A DNA stretch of 64,000 bases from Imbricaverruca yamaguchii (GCA_034440575.1 JAOTOL010001545.1:894501-958500), one strand, 5' to 3'. Counted from the first letter of the stretch, positions 1-12,720 are shown. The notes: generated by a model from the sequence alone, not told the origin. Made by a program: numbers and translations.

Positions 1-215
1 CAACTGATATTGTGTAACAGACCACATAATAAATAATCCTTGTACCTCGAATTGTGCTAGGATATGTGTGCGTCACAAGTGTACTGTTGGAAATTTGATA
101 TGAAGACTTCATAACTACTGGTCATGAAGCAGGATGTCGATACTCCGTTGGAAATGATGTCAACTCAGTGTCCATAAAGTGGTATATTCCTCCCTATTTG
201 ACGAATGTTTCAACA
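1..215 (-). repeat. Dispersed repeat family A, partial copy
   Basis: This lies in an HM13 intron. It resembles 29735-29995 in the same orientation, sharing the stretches around 'ttgcgctaggag/ttgtgctaggat', 'cgatgtcgata' and 'tggcatattcc'. It is the reverse complement of the plus-strand copies at 32180-32510, 39640-40120, 51370-51660 and 52170-52885. No coding potential was recognised, and its class is unknown. Confidence 0.5.
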
Positions 216-245
216 TTGCTAACGTGTCATCACTTCCTCGGGCAG

Positions 246-434
246 CCTGAAGCGTGGCTCCAAGGTCTACTTCCACATGACGTTTGCGGCATACCTGGCG
301 GGTCTGCTGACCACCATCTTCGTGATGCACGTGTTCAAGCACGCGCAGCCGGCGCTGCTGTACCTGGTGCCCGCCTGCCTGGGCTCGCCCATCCTGCTGG
401 CGCTGGTCAGAGGCGACATCAAGGCCATGTTCTC
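246..434 (+). CDS. HM13: Signal peptide peptidase (HM13/SPP), penultimate coding exon
   Basis: This exon encodes the end of an ER intramembrane aspartyl protease of the presenilin-like GxGD family. SPP cuts leftover signal peptides and some type II membrane proteins within the ER membrane. Reading from a split codon after the acceptor AG at 244-245, it gives LKRGSKVYFHMTFAAYLAGL, then a hydrophobic helix (TTIFVMHVFKHAQ) and a second (PALLYLVPACLGSPILLALV). The second carries the PAL motif, which in this family packs against the catalytic aspartates. Those aspartates lie in exons upstream of the window. The exon ends in MF plus two bases of a Ser codon at donor GTGAGT (435). The match to animal HM13 is close throughout. 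The gene is cut by the left window edge, so only its C-terminal part is present. Confidence 0.93.
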
Positions 435-955
435 GTGAGTGGCCAGAGGGCGGCCTGACGAGGCGAGGCAATTCTGAGCCGATCACGTCGGCTGCTGTCG
501 GGCACGTTTGCAGATGCAGGCTGGGATGCTGTGCTGAATAGGTTTTCCTGTAATTTGGCTGCTGATCTGTAGTCAGACATTGTTCACTGTAATGCTGACT
601 GTCCATCTTTGTGTACGTCTATCTGGCCTGACTCCTTACGGTTGTAGCTGAGCATGGGACTCCACGGCCCTTGCTTTGTCGTTAACAACAGGGATAAAAT
701 GCAGATGCTTGACAGTGTTAAATGTTAAGCATGGTCAAGGTTCCCCAAAACTCAAGTAGCCAACAAAGTCTGTGCTGTGATTGGTGCCCCGAAAATGAAC
801 AAGTCATACTTTCTTCCTGGTAAGAATATGTTAGTAATTAATCACGATGACTGATGCCCTGATAACAATACTGGAGGGTGCAGCTGAATATCATAGTCAC
901 TACAGGCATACATTCTACGCCTACGTCTCAAAGCACGCTTCTCGCCTTGTGCCAG
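435..955 (+). other. Last HM13 intron
   Basis: A 521-bp intron with donor GTGAGT at 435 and acceptor TGCCAG ending at 955. I see no repeat or RNA gene in it. Confidence 0.85.
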
Positions 956-1028
956 GTACGAGGATCACCCAGAGGAGCCGGACACGGCAGAAGCGAAGAA
1001 GGAATCTGAAGGGAAGAAAGAGGACTGA
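956..1028 (+). CDS. HM13: Signal peptide peptidase (HM13/SPP), last coding exon
   Basis: The first base completes the Ser codon left by the previous exon. It then reads YEDHPEEPDTAEAKKESEGK KED and stops at TGA 1026-1028, a short charged cytosolic tail like that of other HM13 proteins. The last four residues, KKED, form a KKXX dilysine signal, which retrieves type I and multispanning proteins to the ER; human HM13 ends in a similar KKEK. Phase across the intron is consistent, giving MFSYED at the joint. Confidence 0.93.
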
Positions 1029-1800
1029 GCGCGTGGACATGCGCACACCGTTCCAGCATGCCCGGCTGCGCCGTCATGTTCAGGCCCTCCCTGTCCCCCA
1101 GTTCAGTATTCGCGCCGTTGCATTCTCCGCTGAATTGGTGCTGGATGACATCCGACGGCAGCGGCGGCGTGAGCTGCCGGGCTACGATATCGAACGGCGT
1201 GTCAGCCGTGCGTCGCGCTTGCCGCTCGACAGTGTGCGACCGGCTCGGCCCGCGGTGTTGCTCCAAATCGCTCGTAGGCAACGAAAGCAGGTGTCCTGCG
1301 CGTAGGCACAATCACGTGTCAACGTTTTCGCGCGGCGGGAACGTGGGCGTCGGTGGGGCCGCCTCCGTATTCGGTGTGTCGCTGGTTGTGCGTGCGGGAG
1401 TCGGCGTGCGCCAGTTCTGCGTGCGCCGGACGGCTGCACAAATGCCGGCCGGCGGGCGTGTGCGCGCTGTGCGCTGCTGGTGTGTCTGCCGGTGGCGGCC
1501 CGCCCCGTCGACGGCCGGGCCGTGCGTGTGTGCTTCCGCGGGTGCAGGGGTGCAAGATGATCTGTTCGTGTGAGCGCGAGGCTGATTGGTGAGGTGCCGG
1601 TCGTTGGCCGCCGCGACAGACGCCGACGAACGGTTTTCCATCGTGGCAGCACGATCCAAAGCTCGCCGCTCGCCGTTGTCTAGTCATGCAGGCCTTGCAG
1701 CATTTCTTCCGACCTGGTTCGGTGCGCGCCGACAATCGTTTTCAATCTCTGCACGAGCGCTTAGGTGAGGGTGGGGGGTACTTGGTGCTGGCGATTTGTT
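1029..1800 (+). other. GC-rich downstream region, probably HM13 3' UTR
   Basis: This is strongly GC- and CpG-rich, unlike the AT-rich DNA after 1800. No AATAAA was seen near it, so the 3' end of the transcript cannot be placed. The overlapping ORFs on both strands have no recognisable protein family and look like chance frames in GC-rich DNA. Confidence 0.45.
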
Positions 1801-2334
1801 GATGTCTGTAGCTTAGGTGACCAGAGCGCATTGTCGTCATAAATTGATCAAGTTATTTTATATTTATGTGATTCCTTCATAAAACATTTATTTTTTCACA
1901 GAATATATCATTCAAGATGTGTCTTATGGCGATATTGTGACTGCGCGTGGTTGGAAAGTTGCTAAGCGAACTGATTGATGTCCGCTGGAAATGTTGTATC
2001 CACACCACCAGATGGTGACAAAATGATCGCTGCGCAGTGACGCCGTCACGGGGTTGGTAAATGACTGGCGTCATGCGACAATAACATAGAGGTGTGGGCG
2101 GCGTGGCGGCCGGGTCCGGGGACGTGGTCTTCGAAATTTCGTGCAAGTCTACTGTCATGACTATGCCGTTGCATAAAAAAATCACCCCATCGACCCCATT
2201 CATCGGAACCAAAATTTGTCGGGACTTCCAGGTTCCAGGCAAGTGCATACATTATCTGGAACACCGGCTGATGGGGTCGTAAAGATGCTGTTTTCAGAAA
2301 CGTAACTTGTCATGTCGTCAATTACGGAGGAACG

Positions 2335-2790
2335 TTGTTGGGGGCGGCCAACAGGCGGGAGGGTTTAAAATGCCCACGTTTTTGCCCGATGGACGATCGC
2401 AGTAATTACGACGTGGATGTCAATGAAAGGTGCTGGAATAGATGTATTAATTGATGTGGTGGTATTGACTTACAACCATGAGTAATATTTTCCTTTCAAT
2501 GGCTTTAAACCGTCCCCAGGTGGCGCTGAAAAGCGATGATCACAAATAGAAAATTCCTGATGGACGATCTCAGTAACTACTGCACCAATGTTAATGGAAA
2601 TGGCTCTCAAATAAACTTCGACATTGATTTTGGGCTATTTGAGTCATTTACAGCTAATGTAAATGGGTAGAAACATGCGAAATCAGGGATTGAGATTTAG
2701 AGATTTTCCTGATGCATGATCTCCGGAAGTAACCTACGGAATTGCGCCGAACACACTGATCAATATCTTTCCACCGTATTAGGTGAGTTG
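2335..2790 (+). repeat. Dispersed repeat family B, copy 1
   Basis: The stretch with 'aatgcccacg', 'gatggacgatcgcagtaat' and 'ttgcgccgaaca' reappears reverse-complemented at 12440-12720. This suggests two copies of one interspersed element about 10 kb apart in opposite orientation. A second internal copy of 'gatggacgatctcagtaact' lies near 2560. No terminal repeats or ORF were found. Confidence 0.5.
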
Positions 2791-4900
2791 AGGTAGTTAA
2801 AAAAACCAACATGAAATGTAAACGTTCGTCATATAATTAAATAAGAGATGGGTAACATGAATTCAATACATTCAGGGGTGTTGATTTGTATCCTTTTGTG
2901 GGGGCCACGGCCCCACCAATGTTGATCTTGCCCCCATGTTGTTTTGGGCCCCCCAATAAGCCATGCTGTTTAGGTTCATAAGAAAGCTAAGGGAACAAAA
3001 AATAATAAAACAGCATGCTGCATAGAAAACACAGTTGATGTTAATCAGCATATTTTGTTCTGTAAAGAAACAGATTAGGTTTAGATAATGGACCGACCCT
3101 CCCCCTTTTGCTGCAAAATTCAAAATTGTGCGCAAAAAAAAACTGGATTTCCCTCCACTATGGAAGTACAACTTGCATCAGTGTAAAATAATTAACCATG
3201 TGGCCTGGAAATGCAGTTAATGGAGTTGTGGTATTTCAACCTCGTTTTCTGTTTTTACCATTTTGCCACATGATGTATGCGCAGTCATGCACACAACTGC
3301 TTAATAATGTAAAATGCATGTGACTGAAGCGAAAGGCATTCCGCTTTTTAATCCTTATGTGGCAAACGTTTATTTTCTTCCAATCATTCACTATTCCCAA
3401 GCAACTTCTCCCTTCATCCACACAGTCAATGGTGAAGTAACTTTAGGACACTGACTTGCATCATAAAATGAGATTAGCAGATGCTGATGGATTATAAATC
3501 AGATTGCCTTTAAAAATTTGATATGCCACTAAACAACAATTATATTGTCATACTGATGTTTGTACACACCACCAATCACGCTTGTGCCCAACTCAAGTTG
3601 AATCGAGAATGAACTCATGAATCAATTTTTTTATGAGAAGTTGAACAATTCTTTTCCCCAAAATATATCTTGAGTTCTGAGTTGAATTACATCTTTCTAT
3701 GAAATTACTTGAATCATGAGTCAATCGTTCAAATCACAATGAGTCACTTGAGTCTTGTGACTCGAATGCAAGCTATGAAAAAAAATGATATAGAGAATGT
3801 ATCTTTGTGAATAGTATGCAATGACACAAAGTAGGGAGCAAAACACAGCACAATTATTCATGCCTAGCATTACAATTGTCAAATTGTCCGCTGCCAGTGA
3901 GTAAAGAATCAGGGGTGCTGAAGTTATTCACCAAAAACCAGTTAGAATAACCACAAATTAATGCTACACACCTATTAACCACAAATTAATAAACACCCAT
4001 TAATGCTAAGCTTGGTATTCATAATGCATGTCATGTATGAGTCAATCCTAGTGCGAGAAACACAACGCAGAAATGGGTTGTGATTGTGAAAAATAATATG
4101 GAAGCGAAACAGTCCTGCACTGCAATAGGCAAATGCACTGAATAAAATATCGTCGATTCGTTAACTACCACGCGCGCGTCTGATATCAGACGCGCATGTG
4201 ACAAATAACAAACAATAAAAATCGGAAATTTTTACTTCAAAAGCAGCTGACGTTAGATTAGGTCTGACTGGGTTCGGTTTTTAAATTTATAATATTTTCA
4301 GAAAATATATTGCATAAATGTTTGTTCTATTTTTTATCTCCAAAGGAAGGTTAGGATATAATAGATTAGGTTATGTTAGTTATGGTTATTACGTTACGAT
4401 ATGGATAAACTGATGAGTGAATCCACACCTTATTCCCACTGGAGTCTAAAAGCTACGTCATAACTTTACTTCTACAACGTATTTCAGAAGAACCCGTCTC
4501 GCTTCTACTCCTCACTCCTTCACAACCACTTCATTAATTGACCATGGAGGCAAATTAATGAAATGGTTACTTCAGTACCTGCATTATTAATGCAAACAGA
4601 AAGAAGTCCTTTGAACTACATGCAATGTCCTTCACAGTGCTGTTCTATCCACCCCCAACTCCAACACTGACCAAACTTCAGGAGCGCATCAATCTCCAAA
4701 GCAACCTGCGGAAAAAGGTATGCATTGCAACAAAAATACTATGATCTGAATTCCATGGCATCCCTCTTGCCTAATAGTCCATCCTTGCCTATCTATGTCG
4801 GAGATGTTTGACTTTCCTCAAACAGTGGAGAACTTGGAGAGTTGAAATCACGTGTGAGTGATGAAACAAATGAGCTATTCCTGTATGCTTACGTTGCAGA
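2791..4900. other. AT-rich intergenic DNA, nothing recognised
   Basis: AT-rich and unique-looking. Short ORFs on both strands show no known domain, and I saw no tRNA, terminal repeats or conserved exon. Confidence 0.5.
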
Positions 4901-5880
4901 ATCGCGTGGCACAATGGCATGCCGAATGGGAGGGGGCATTGTGGACAGTTGCCCCCCTGACAGGTATGGAGTCACCAAGAATCGCGTCGAACTCTGGAAA
5001 AATTGCGCCAGTGTCCTTAAAAATTATGTTTAGGCCCCCCAATAATCGCACCGCGATCCCGAAGAATCAGATAGGGGCCATCACAGGCTCTTCTGAAAAG
5101 GATGCTGGGGCATCAAAAGTTTTCACCTGGGTCCCTGAAAATCACGCTGGGGGCTCAAAAGAGTCGTGCTGGGATTCAAGAAAGTCACGACGGAGGCCAC
5201 AAATGGTCGGGTCGGGGCCCCGGAAAGTCACGCTGAGACTAGGGGTACCAAGTATTGCTCCCGAGTCCGCAAGAATCACGCTAGGGGCATGGTAGATCGT
5301 ACCGGGGCTCCACAAGTCTCATTGTGATCACCTAACTAATGAAGGCGGGGCAACGAAAAGCAGTCCCGACATGGAAAATGACTGGGGTCCTGATAACCGC
5401 TCCAAAAGCCCCCAAAACGTGTCGTGCCTCCCAAAACGTGTCCTAGCCACTGAAACTCGCGCTTGGGATTCGAACAAGTGACCACGGGGCCCTAAATGTC
5501 GCCTTCGGGATCAAAAATGTCGTCGGTAATCCAAAAAATTAGTATCGGTAATCCAAAGTGTACAGAGTTTCGCAAAAAGCGACAGGGCCATAAAATATGC
5601 TCTGCAGCTCACAATATTCACGCCTTGGAGCGCTAAATAAAAGCATAACGGATACACACAAGGGACATCAGGACCATACGACCGCACGGGGACTCTGAAA
5701 CAGGCTGGGGCCTCAAAAAGGGAATTGATCGTAAACAGGGAACACACAGACAGGGCACTAAATAAACACACCGGCCTCTTGGAAAACGCGCCGATACCTG
5801 AAATATATCATCGGCGTATAAAAAAGCAACAAAGCTGTAAAAAATAACATGTGCCGGGCCCCTAACAAAAAGTAGCTCGA
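4900..5880 (+). repeat. Degenerate tandem repeat (unit ~30-40 bp)
   Basis: The motif 'aaaatcacgctgggg' and variants ('agaatcgcgtcg', 'aaagtcacgacgg', 'agaatcacgctagggg') recur about every 30-40 bp. This is an old, heavily mutated minisatellite; the units are too diverged to count. Confidence 0.55.
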
Positions 5881-6339
5881 ACCATAAAACACATCCATAG
5901 AAGAAGAAAAACGCAATGGGTAAAAATTAACGACACCTAGCTTGGGTCACCGCTAGGTAGCCAATTTGGGAGTTTATTTAACCAGAGATATATGCATCAA
6001 AGCTCAGTTTGTCTCCGGATTTCTTAATCACGACAAAATGCGGGAAGAAGACAACTAATACATCGAATTGAATTTATCTATTTTTTTTCGAGCTAGCCAC
6101 CATACCAGGCATTCCACATGTCAAGTCTGGCACAAGACCATCATGTGACAGTAATTAGCAAAACGTGGGAGGCCAAGCAGAAACCGGAGAAGCGCACGTA
6201 GAGTGGCGAACGCACAAATTGCGCAATGCGGGTGTACATGTGGATGAACGTTGGTGTTTTAGAGACCGGACGTTATGAATTGGAATAGGTGATACTGGCA
6301 AATTTGGAATTTTTGGATGATTTGTTGAGAATAATTTGA

Positions 6340-6930
6340 CCTGTTGATGACTATGATCAGCCGCAATGGACGGTGTACTCCGTGGCCCCGGTCTGCCACA
6401 GTGGACGGTGTGCTACGCAGCCACGGTCCGTTGCAATGGACGGTGTACTCCACGGCCTTGATCCGACACATTGTACGGTATGCTTCGCGGCCCCGGTCTG
6501 TTTCGATGGACGGTGTAGTCCACGGCCCTGATCCGCCACAATGGACAGCTTGCTTCGCGACCCTGATCCACCACAATAGATGATGTTCTTCGCGGTCGTG
6601 AACCGCCGCAGTGGACGCTATGCTTCGCGGCCCTAGTCTCTCATAGTAGGTGTGCCATACGGTCCCGGTCCACCACAGTAGATGGTGTACACCGCAACCC
6701 TGGTCTGCCACAGTTGATGATGTACTCCGCGGCCCTGGTCCGCCGCAGTAGACGGTGTACTCTGCGGCTCCGGTCCGTTACGGTGGACTATGTGCTATGC
6801 GGCACTGGTCCGCCAAAGTGGACGGTGTGCTTTGCGGCTGTGGTCCGCCATAGCAGAAGGTGTGCTCCACAGCCCCGGTCCGTCACAGTGGACGGTGTGC
6901 TCTGCGACCTTGGCCCGCCACAGCGGACGT
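6340..6930 (+). repeat. Minisatellite, 35-bp unit, ~17 copies
   Basis: Units resemble 'cagtggacggtgtgctctgc' plus 'ggccctggtccgcca', with a 35-bp period, for example between 6717 and 6823. A stray unit remains at 7215-7262. The unit carries no stop codon in several frames, which explains the ORFs on both strands here. No adjacent exon was recognised. Confidence 0.8.
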
Positions 6931-7799
6931 CAGGGTGGAAAAACGACCTTTTCCTGTATTTTCGCCACTGATGGCATTATCCTCTTCGCAAAGTTATCCT
7001 CCATGTTGTTTCCTCCATGTGTTTTCAATTTGGACGTCTGATAGCGTTGTTCGACAATGTACCCTGTGCCCTGTGGTGGTGCTCAAGATTCATTTGAAAC
7101 TTCAAAGTGAGATTGTGACGCAAATGTTTGAAGGAAAACATCCTCTCCGTATTCCAGCACCCAGAAATTATCCTCTCATCATCCAGGATTGCAAAGTATA
7201 TATCCAACCCTGTTAGACGGTACGTACTCCACGACCCTGGCCCGTCATTGTGAACGGTGTGGGATTAGTCACGGCTTTGCATCATCTTTCCGAACAGTCT
7301 TGTGTACATTGGTTGTCACTTTCTTCGTATTCTTCCTTTCACCTCATCATTAATAGGTACCAACGTCACCCATGCACTAATATTTCCCACTTCCTCAAAG
7401 CCATTGAATCTGCTTGAGACACAGCTGCTCTTGTTGTGCATTTCGATCAATGGATATTGATGACATCAGAAAAGCAAATTCTGTCATCAGCGAGACTGAC
7501 TTTACTTCCACTAGACTAATGATTGCAGGCACTGGCAGCAGCGCGACGAAAAATGCTTTTGGGTGCGGCACCCTTGTGCCCTTATTCGTGTCCCCCGCAC
7601 CTATATGAAGACTCCTTACGTCTGCCATGTGTTCCTACTGTCCGACATTTTGCACCTCTTTAAACTTGCTCTTTGTATGCCTTATATTTGCTTTATATAA
7701 TAAGGTCCAGTCACACGAAACCGTGTCATCTCGGATCATTGTGTGTTCAAACAATGTCCTCGTGTACTACTTCGGTGGCTCTAAAACCGACTTAAAAGT

Positions 7800-8260
7800 T
7801 CAATTCATAAGGAACAGTAGCATTCGACATTAGACGACATTGCGGCTGCAATGTCGCCAAGGCAGCTGACTCGCACAAATATCTCAACTCCACACAAAAG
7901 ATGGCAGTGAAAAGTGTGCATGCTTCTTGACCTGACCTAACATCATTAACCTTGCCACATATTTGAAAGCAGGATGTCCAAATCATTATTTTATCAAGTT
8001 CTGCACGAAATGTTTTCCCCGTACTGCGATAAGGATACTTTGACCTAACCTCTGTTTAGTAACCTTGACCCTGGTTAAAATTTCGAAAGGCAGACTTATT
8101 TGATTTGATGAAAGAACAGTATGCTCTGGATTTGGTGTTGCTATGCTGAAACTACTGCGATTGGTGGCATTTTGGAGATTTTGGAATATTAACCGCTTTG
8201 ATTCGTCCAAAGTCAATTTCAAGGCAATTATATATCAAATTGGTGAATGAGATCAAGAAC
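7800..8260 (+). repeat. Dispersed repeat family C, copy 1
   Basis: It shares an ordered set of words with 34230-34630, such as 'ggaacagtag/agaacagcag', 'gacctaacct..agtaacctt' and 'tttgatttgatgaa/ttattcatcttgctgaa'. Part of the same family is also seen at 20680-20870. No ORF and no clear ends. Confidence 0.4.
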
Positions 8261-9419
8261 TCGAATATGGTGGGTCCAATCACCACCAAAGGTATAGCAA
8301 ACTTCGCACTTAGCCTTTTGGAGGGAAAGTATTACAAGTATTAACAGGGCTGCAGTAAAATATGCTCCAGTTGCAACACCTAGTGCGTGGACCATTCCAA
8401 TTCCAACGATTTGAACACTGTTTTGATATCTGATATAATTTCCAGTTTCCGAAGTTTTGTACTTTTTATTTCAGACTCCAGAGCCAAACAAAAAAAAATC
8501 ATTCGAGTCGACATATCCATTTCAAAACCGTCAGATGACACTTTTGGGAATCTCCAGGGCTGACCTTTTCGAATTCCTTAGCCGTGTCCAGAAAGGCATT
8601 CACCCAGTGTTTCCTACTCATGCTCTTGGCTGCGTCATTAGGGTACGGGTGGAATTTCTAAACTGTTGTAAAACAAATAGTGGGACGATTGCGTTAATTG
8701 ATGCATATGATTCGATGCGCATTTTAGTTTGATTGGTGTGGTGTGTGGTGACTGACTAGACTCGGCGAGCAAGATGATTACATCTGTGCACATGTTTGAT
8801 CAGAGGACATTGTTTTCGATTCCAATTATTTTGTGGAAGCTGTGCCCCCTTCCTGACCTTGAACTCGCCTAACCAAAACTTTGGCTTCGTCCCTCCCTAA
8901 TGTTAGGCACCAAGGAAATAACTTCACCTATCGTCATCACAGTTCAGGCCTGCTGTGCTCCGATGCTCCATCAAGGCCGATGTATTTTAGCCTGCAAATC
9001 GGCGCATAAATATTTCATTTTAGCATTGTGTGTTTGTTGGTGTGTGGAGCAGTGTTGCCGTCATGGTACGATCATACCAGATCTGGTACTTTTTCGACTT
9101 GTCTGGTACGCAGGTACGCCGGAGGGAAATCTGATACTTTTTCGCCGAAATACATTTCCTTCGTGTTTATTCATTTTAAATTCGCATTTTCTTCTGAGAT
9201 GGACAGGTCATTTATTTGCTAAATTTTGCTTGTATTCAGAGGGGATGGAGTTAGGCCATACAATTACATCGATATATTTCGTGCCTGCTTTCACTTATCT
9301 CGCAAAGCACCATATGCATCGCTAAGGCTGTGCTGCTGTCACATCTGAAGACACGGGACAGCTGAGGGTCACAAAGAGAACGTAACCGGCTCTGCAGGCT
9401 GTGGTAGGCGACCCGCGTT
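8261..9419. other. Intergenic, nothing recognised
   Basis: Moderately AT-rich sequence between repeat C and the hAT pseudogene. The ORFs at 8457-8732 and 8900-9325 show no known family. Confidence 0.4.
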
Positions 9420-9424
9420 TGTTG

Positions 9425-11395
9425 CCGCCGCAGAAAGGAACCATGGTCATGATGAACAGCAGGATAATGTGGCCCAGGGCGAACTACTGCTGGCGGGGTT
9501 CATCGCTGAACATCATCTGCCATTTTCGGTAAACGACCATCCGGTACCTTACTCAAAAAGGCATGCACAGAATCAGAAATGGCAAAAATCCTCAAGTCGA
9601 CCAGAACGGGGACTATTAAGGCTATTGATGACACCACAGGAGCAGAGGAGAGGGCGACAGTTAATGCACTCATACGCAATAACCCATTCTCACTGATCGT
9701 GGACAAGACTGTTCTGTGTTGGACTTTCCGTTGGTGTTCAATCTGACACCTCTAAAGCCCGGCGGCTACGCTCGTCTGACCGGCCGACATGACCGGCCCA
9801 CTGCCCAGTCACGCTCGCGCTCCAATAGAGTCACCCGGACAGGGCGGCAGCGTTTGTGTCGTACACAGTTCAAACCAAAGAACATCGTAACAAAGACGAC
9901 TGACAGATCTACTACCAAATATCTGACCATTGTGGCGCGTGTTCTTGATACCGCGACGGTAAAACCAGGGACCTGATGAAGGTCAAGGATGCGACCGGCC
10001 ACGGCCTGCATGACGCCACGTGGCGTGCCGTTAGCGATGTGCCTCAGAAGAACATGACTGGATTTCCGGCCGATAATGCTAGAGTCATGATGGGGTGTCA
10101 CCAGTGTGCAGGCACTGTTTAGGAGAGAACTCCCGCACATCTTGATAACCGGCTGCATGTGTCACTTCTTGCATCTGTGCGCATCCGCAGCGTGCAGCAA
10201 GCTGCCTTCATGTATAATCTAGCCCGAGACGTGTACAGCTATCTCAACAATAGCCCGAAGAGACTCGAGTACCAGGCTATCCAGGATCTAGTTGACGTCT
10301 CAGTCCACAGGCTGCTGCGCGCCTCTAGGACGAGGTGGCTCTTCCTCGAGGCGGTGGTGAAGAGGATGTACGAGCAGTGGGCAGCTCTACTCTTCTTCCA
10401 GGACGCGGCGGACGAGGATCACGCCCACGCCACCAGAACCATCCTGAACGCCCTCCGCGAGCCCATATACAAGATGTACATCACTGTCCTTAACTACGCT
10501 CTCCCACTGGTCGCTATGGCGAACAAGGTGTTCCAGTCCGAGTCATACAACATCCAATATGCACGGGCTGCGTTCCTGAAGCTCTACCTCTTCATGACCA
10601 GCAACTACCTGCGTGCTGAGCCAGGTGTGCGACTGGAGGTGGTCAGTCTTAATCATCCTTTGAGCTTCCTCCATCTCGAGCAGAAGCACTGTGGGGCCAA
10701 CGTCGAGGCCATCATCCTCTCGGAGTCTATACCCCAGGAGGTGGTCCAAGCCTTCCGACGCAAATGGTTTGCATTGGTCAAATGGTAATGGTACAAATGG
10801 TCTGCACCGAGCTCTGCAAGCAGATCCAGCGACAATTCGACTTCATCGACAAGACCAGGGTGCTTGTGGAGCTGCTGAACCCGACCTCGTAGGCGCCTTC
10901 CGTCGTATAACTGGCTCTGAGTTAGTTATTTTGGTTTTAGGGCGCATGGGCTAATATAATTGGTTCTGAGATTTCCAAATCTCATTGAAGAGCCTAGTAC
11001 GAGGTCTTGCATTCAGAATGACAAAGACTCCAGCAGGCAGCGAAGCAGCAGCTCCCGTACAAACAGAAGCCGGCGTGTGAGTACTGGGCGGCGTTGAGAG
11101 AGTTTAGGAATGGCAGCGGCGAGCCAGCATTCCCAAAGGCAGCCCAGCTGATGCAGGATCTCCTGTCCCTGCAGGGACAGGAGATCCTGCATCAGCTGGG
11201 CTCGCGGCGCCCGCGGAGGAATGCAGCATGCCGCATTCCTGCGTGGGCGCCGCGAGAGTATTCTCCAGCCTGAAACCTCATAAAAACAACAGTTGAACCG
11301 CCTCCAGGTGGGAACAGTGCATTCTCTGATCCTCACCAAGCAGCAAGCCACGACCTCCTGCTACGATTGGACGCCAACGGCTTCCATGAAGTAAA
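9425..11395 (+). pseudogene. Dead hAT-family transposase (ZBED/DUF4371-type)
   Basis: Translated pieces in order match the hAT-derived proteins common in animals. They are GELLLAGFIAEHHLPFSVND (9475), TVNALIRNNPFSLIVDKT (9658), TKYLTIVARVLDT (9910), TGFPADNARVMMGCHQ (10058), FRRELPHILITGCMCHFLHL (10120) and ASAACSKLPSCI. These are followed by the long open stretch 10159-10788 (LARDVYSYLNNSPKRL ... TRWLFLEAVVKRMYEQWAAL ... YKMYITVLNYALPLV), then TELCKQIQRQFDFI (10813) and the C-terminal YWAALREFRNGSGEPAFPK (11078) with RVFSSLKPHKNN (11256). The order and spacing fit the hAT RNase-H fold and the C-terminal dimerisation domain. The frame changes several times, including near 10115, near 10225 and after 10785, and stops occur, so no intact protein is made. 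An inverted-repeat insertion splits the C-terminal domain at 11141-11256. Element ends and target duplication were not found. Confidence 0.9.
11141..11256. repeat. Double fold-back: 62-bp perfect palindrome plus adjoining hairpin
   Basis: Bases 11141-11171 and 11172-11202 are exact reverse complements, centred on CTGCAG with no loop. Directly after, 11201-11212 pairs with 11245-11256 (12 bp perfect), with an imperfect inner stem around a short loop. Both sit inside the conserved C-terminal block of the hAT pseudogene. The insert at about 11172-11228 is an inverted copy of the two flanks. Confidence 0.9.
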
Positions 11396-12439
11396 AAATG
11401 AATCATCAATAACAAATGAACAAACACACATTCCACTGCAGGTTCGTTCCAGTCTTTACACTTTCGTCCCGTCCTCATGGCCTGCGATACTAAATAGGTT
11501 GAGGATCCTGAATATGCTGGTGGTAAAAACTCATGAAACAATGGCCGACTTCTTATTTCTATGCGATACCGATATCTGTTTTGCGCATTGCATGCGTATT
11601 GCCCTTTTCGTCACAATTCAAAACTTCTTTCACCAGGCGGCATCATGAGTTCTAGACTGTGTTCTTGACAACACTAAGCGACTTGTTTGATGCATATTGT
11701 TATGCCATATAATTTAAAAGTCATGTTAGGTCGCCGAGGTCATCACGACAGGCTAATGGAACCAAACTTGGTCAACTGGAATGTTGTCATAAATGGAAAT
11801 GGCTGTCATGCGATTGATGTCACTTTGGATGTTACTCCCTACACATCCGGAAATCTACTGTTTATCACTGTGTGCCTAAGCGTTTCTATACTTTACTCAT
11901 GTACTTCACTCCTTTCTTTGCGAATCCGATTGTGAGAGCCGCCCAACAGAGCAGTCAAGTGGGCATCCCGGTTCCGGTAACTAGAGCAGGTAATGACCTG
12001 ATACAGTGGTCCTATATAGGTGACCTGAGGTCAAATGTCGGATCTGGCATATGTGTTGCATCATTGGTAATGTCCAAAACATCATTAATGACAATTTTGG
12101 AGCATATAAAGACAATCCATAACAATCCATAACAATGCGATCCATAACAGCGATCCATAACAATGACAAGCCAAGCCACGCAAAACCAGAAAAGTTTGCT
12201 ATTTTGACCTCATTTGACCTTGAATATATTGTCCAAAGGTCACGAAATTTGCACACAATAGAGTTAACTATCGTGCCCATCGACCCTGCGAATTTCGTTG
12301 CTCTAGCCTTAATGGGAGCCGAGATCTTAGGGGGGGGGGGCGGAATCCACCCCCCTCCAGTGCGCGTAAGTTTCAGAGGCCCTCCAGGGCGCGTGTTAAG
12401 AGTATTTCATATTTCAAATGCTAATTTTATCTTAACTGC

Positions 12440-12720
12440 CTGAACTAACCTAATACGGTGAAAAGACATTGATTAGTGTGTTGTTGGCGCAATTCTGTAA
12501 ATTACTTTCGTAGATTATCTATCAGGAAAATCGAATTTCAATCCCCATTTAGTGGCTTTCTACGTAATTATATCAGCTGGAAATGACGCAATGGGCCGAA
12601 CATTGATGTGGATGTTTATTTTAGAGCCATTTTCATGAAAATCGGTGCAGTAGTTACTGAGATCGTCCATTGGGCAAACAAGTGGGCATTATGGACCCCC
12701 TGTGACCGGGCAGGGGATTG
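12440..12720 (-). repeat. Dispersed repeat family B, copy 2 (inverted)
   Basis: Reverse complement of parts of 2335-2790. Compare 'tactgagatcgtccattgggc' split across 12655-12676 with the 2385-2405 region, and 'gttggcgcaattctgta' with 2738-2750. A run of Gs followed by Cs (12331-12357) just upstream can fold on itself. Confidence 0.5.

Noticed and set aside
1058..1735. Overlapping ORFs after the HM13 stop
   Set aside because: Four frames are open together in CpG-rich DNA, as expected by chance; no conserved protein words.
7395..7628. Minus-strand 77-residue ORF
   Set aside because: Balanced composition but no family recognised and no exon neighbours.
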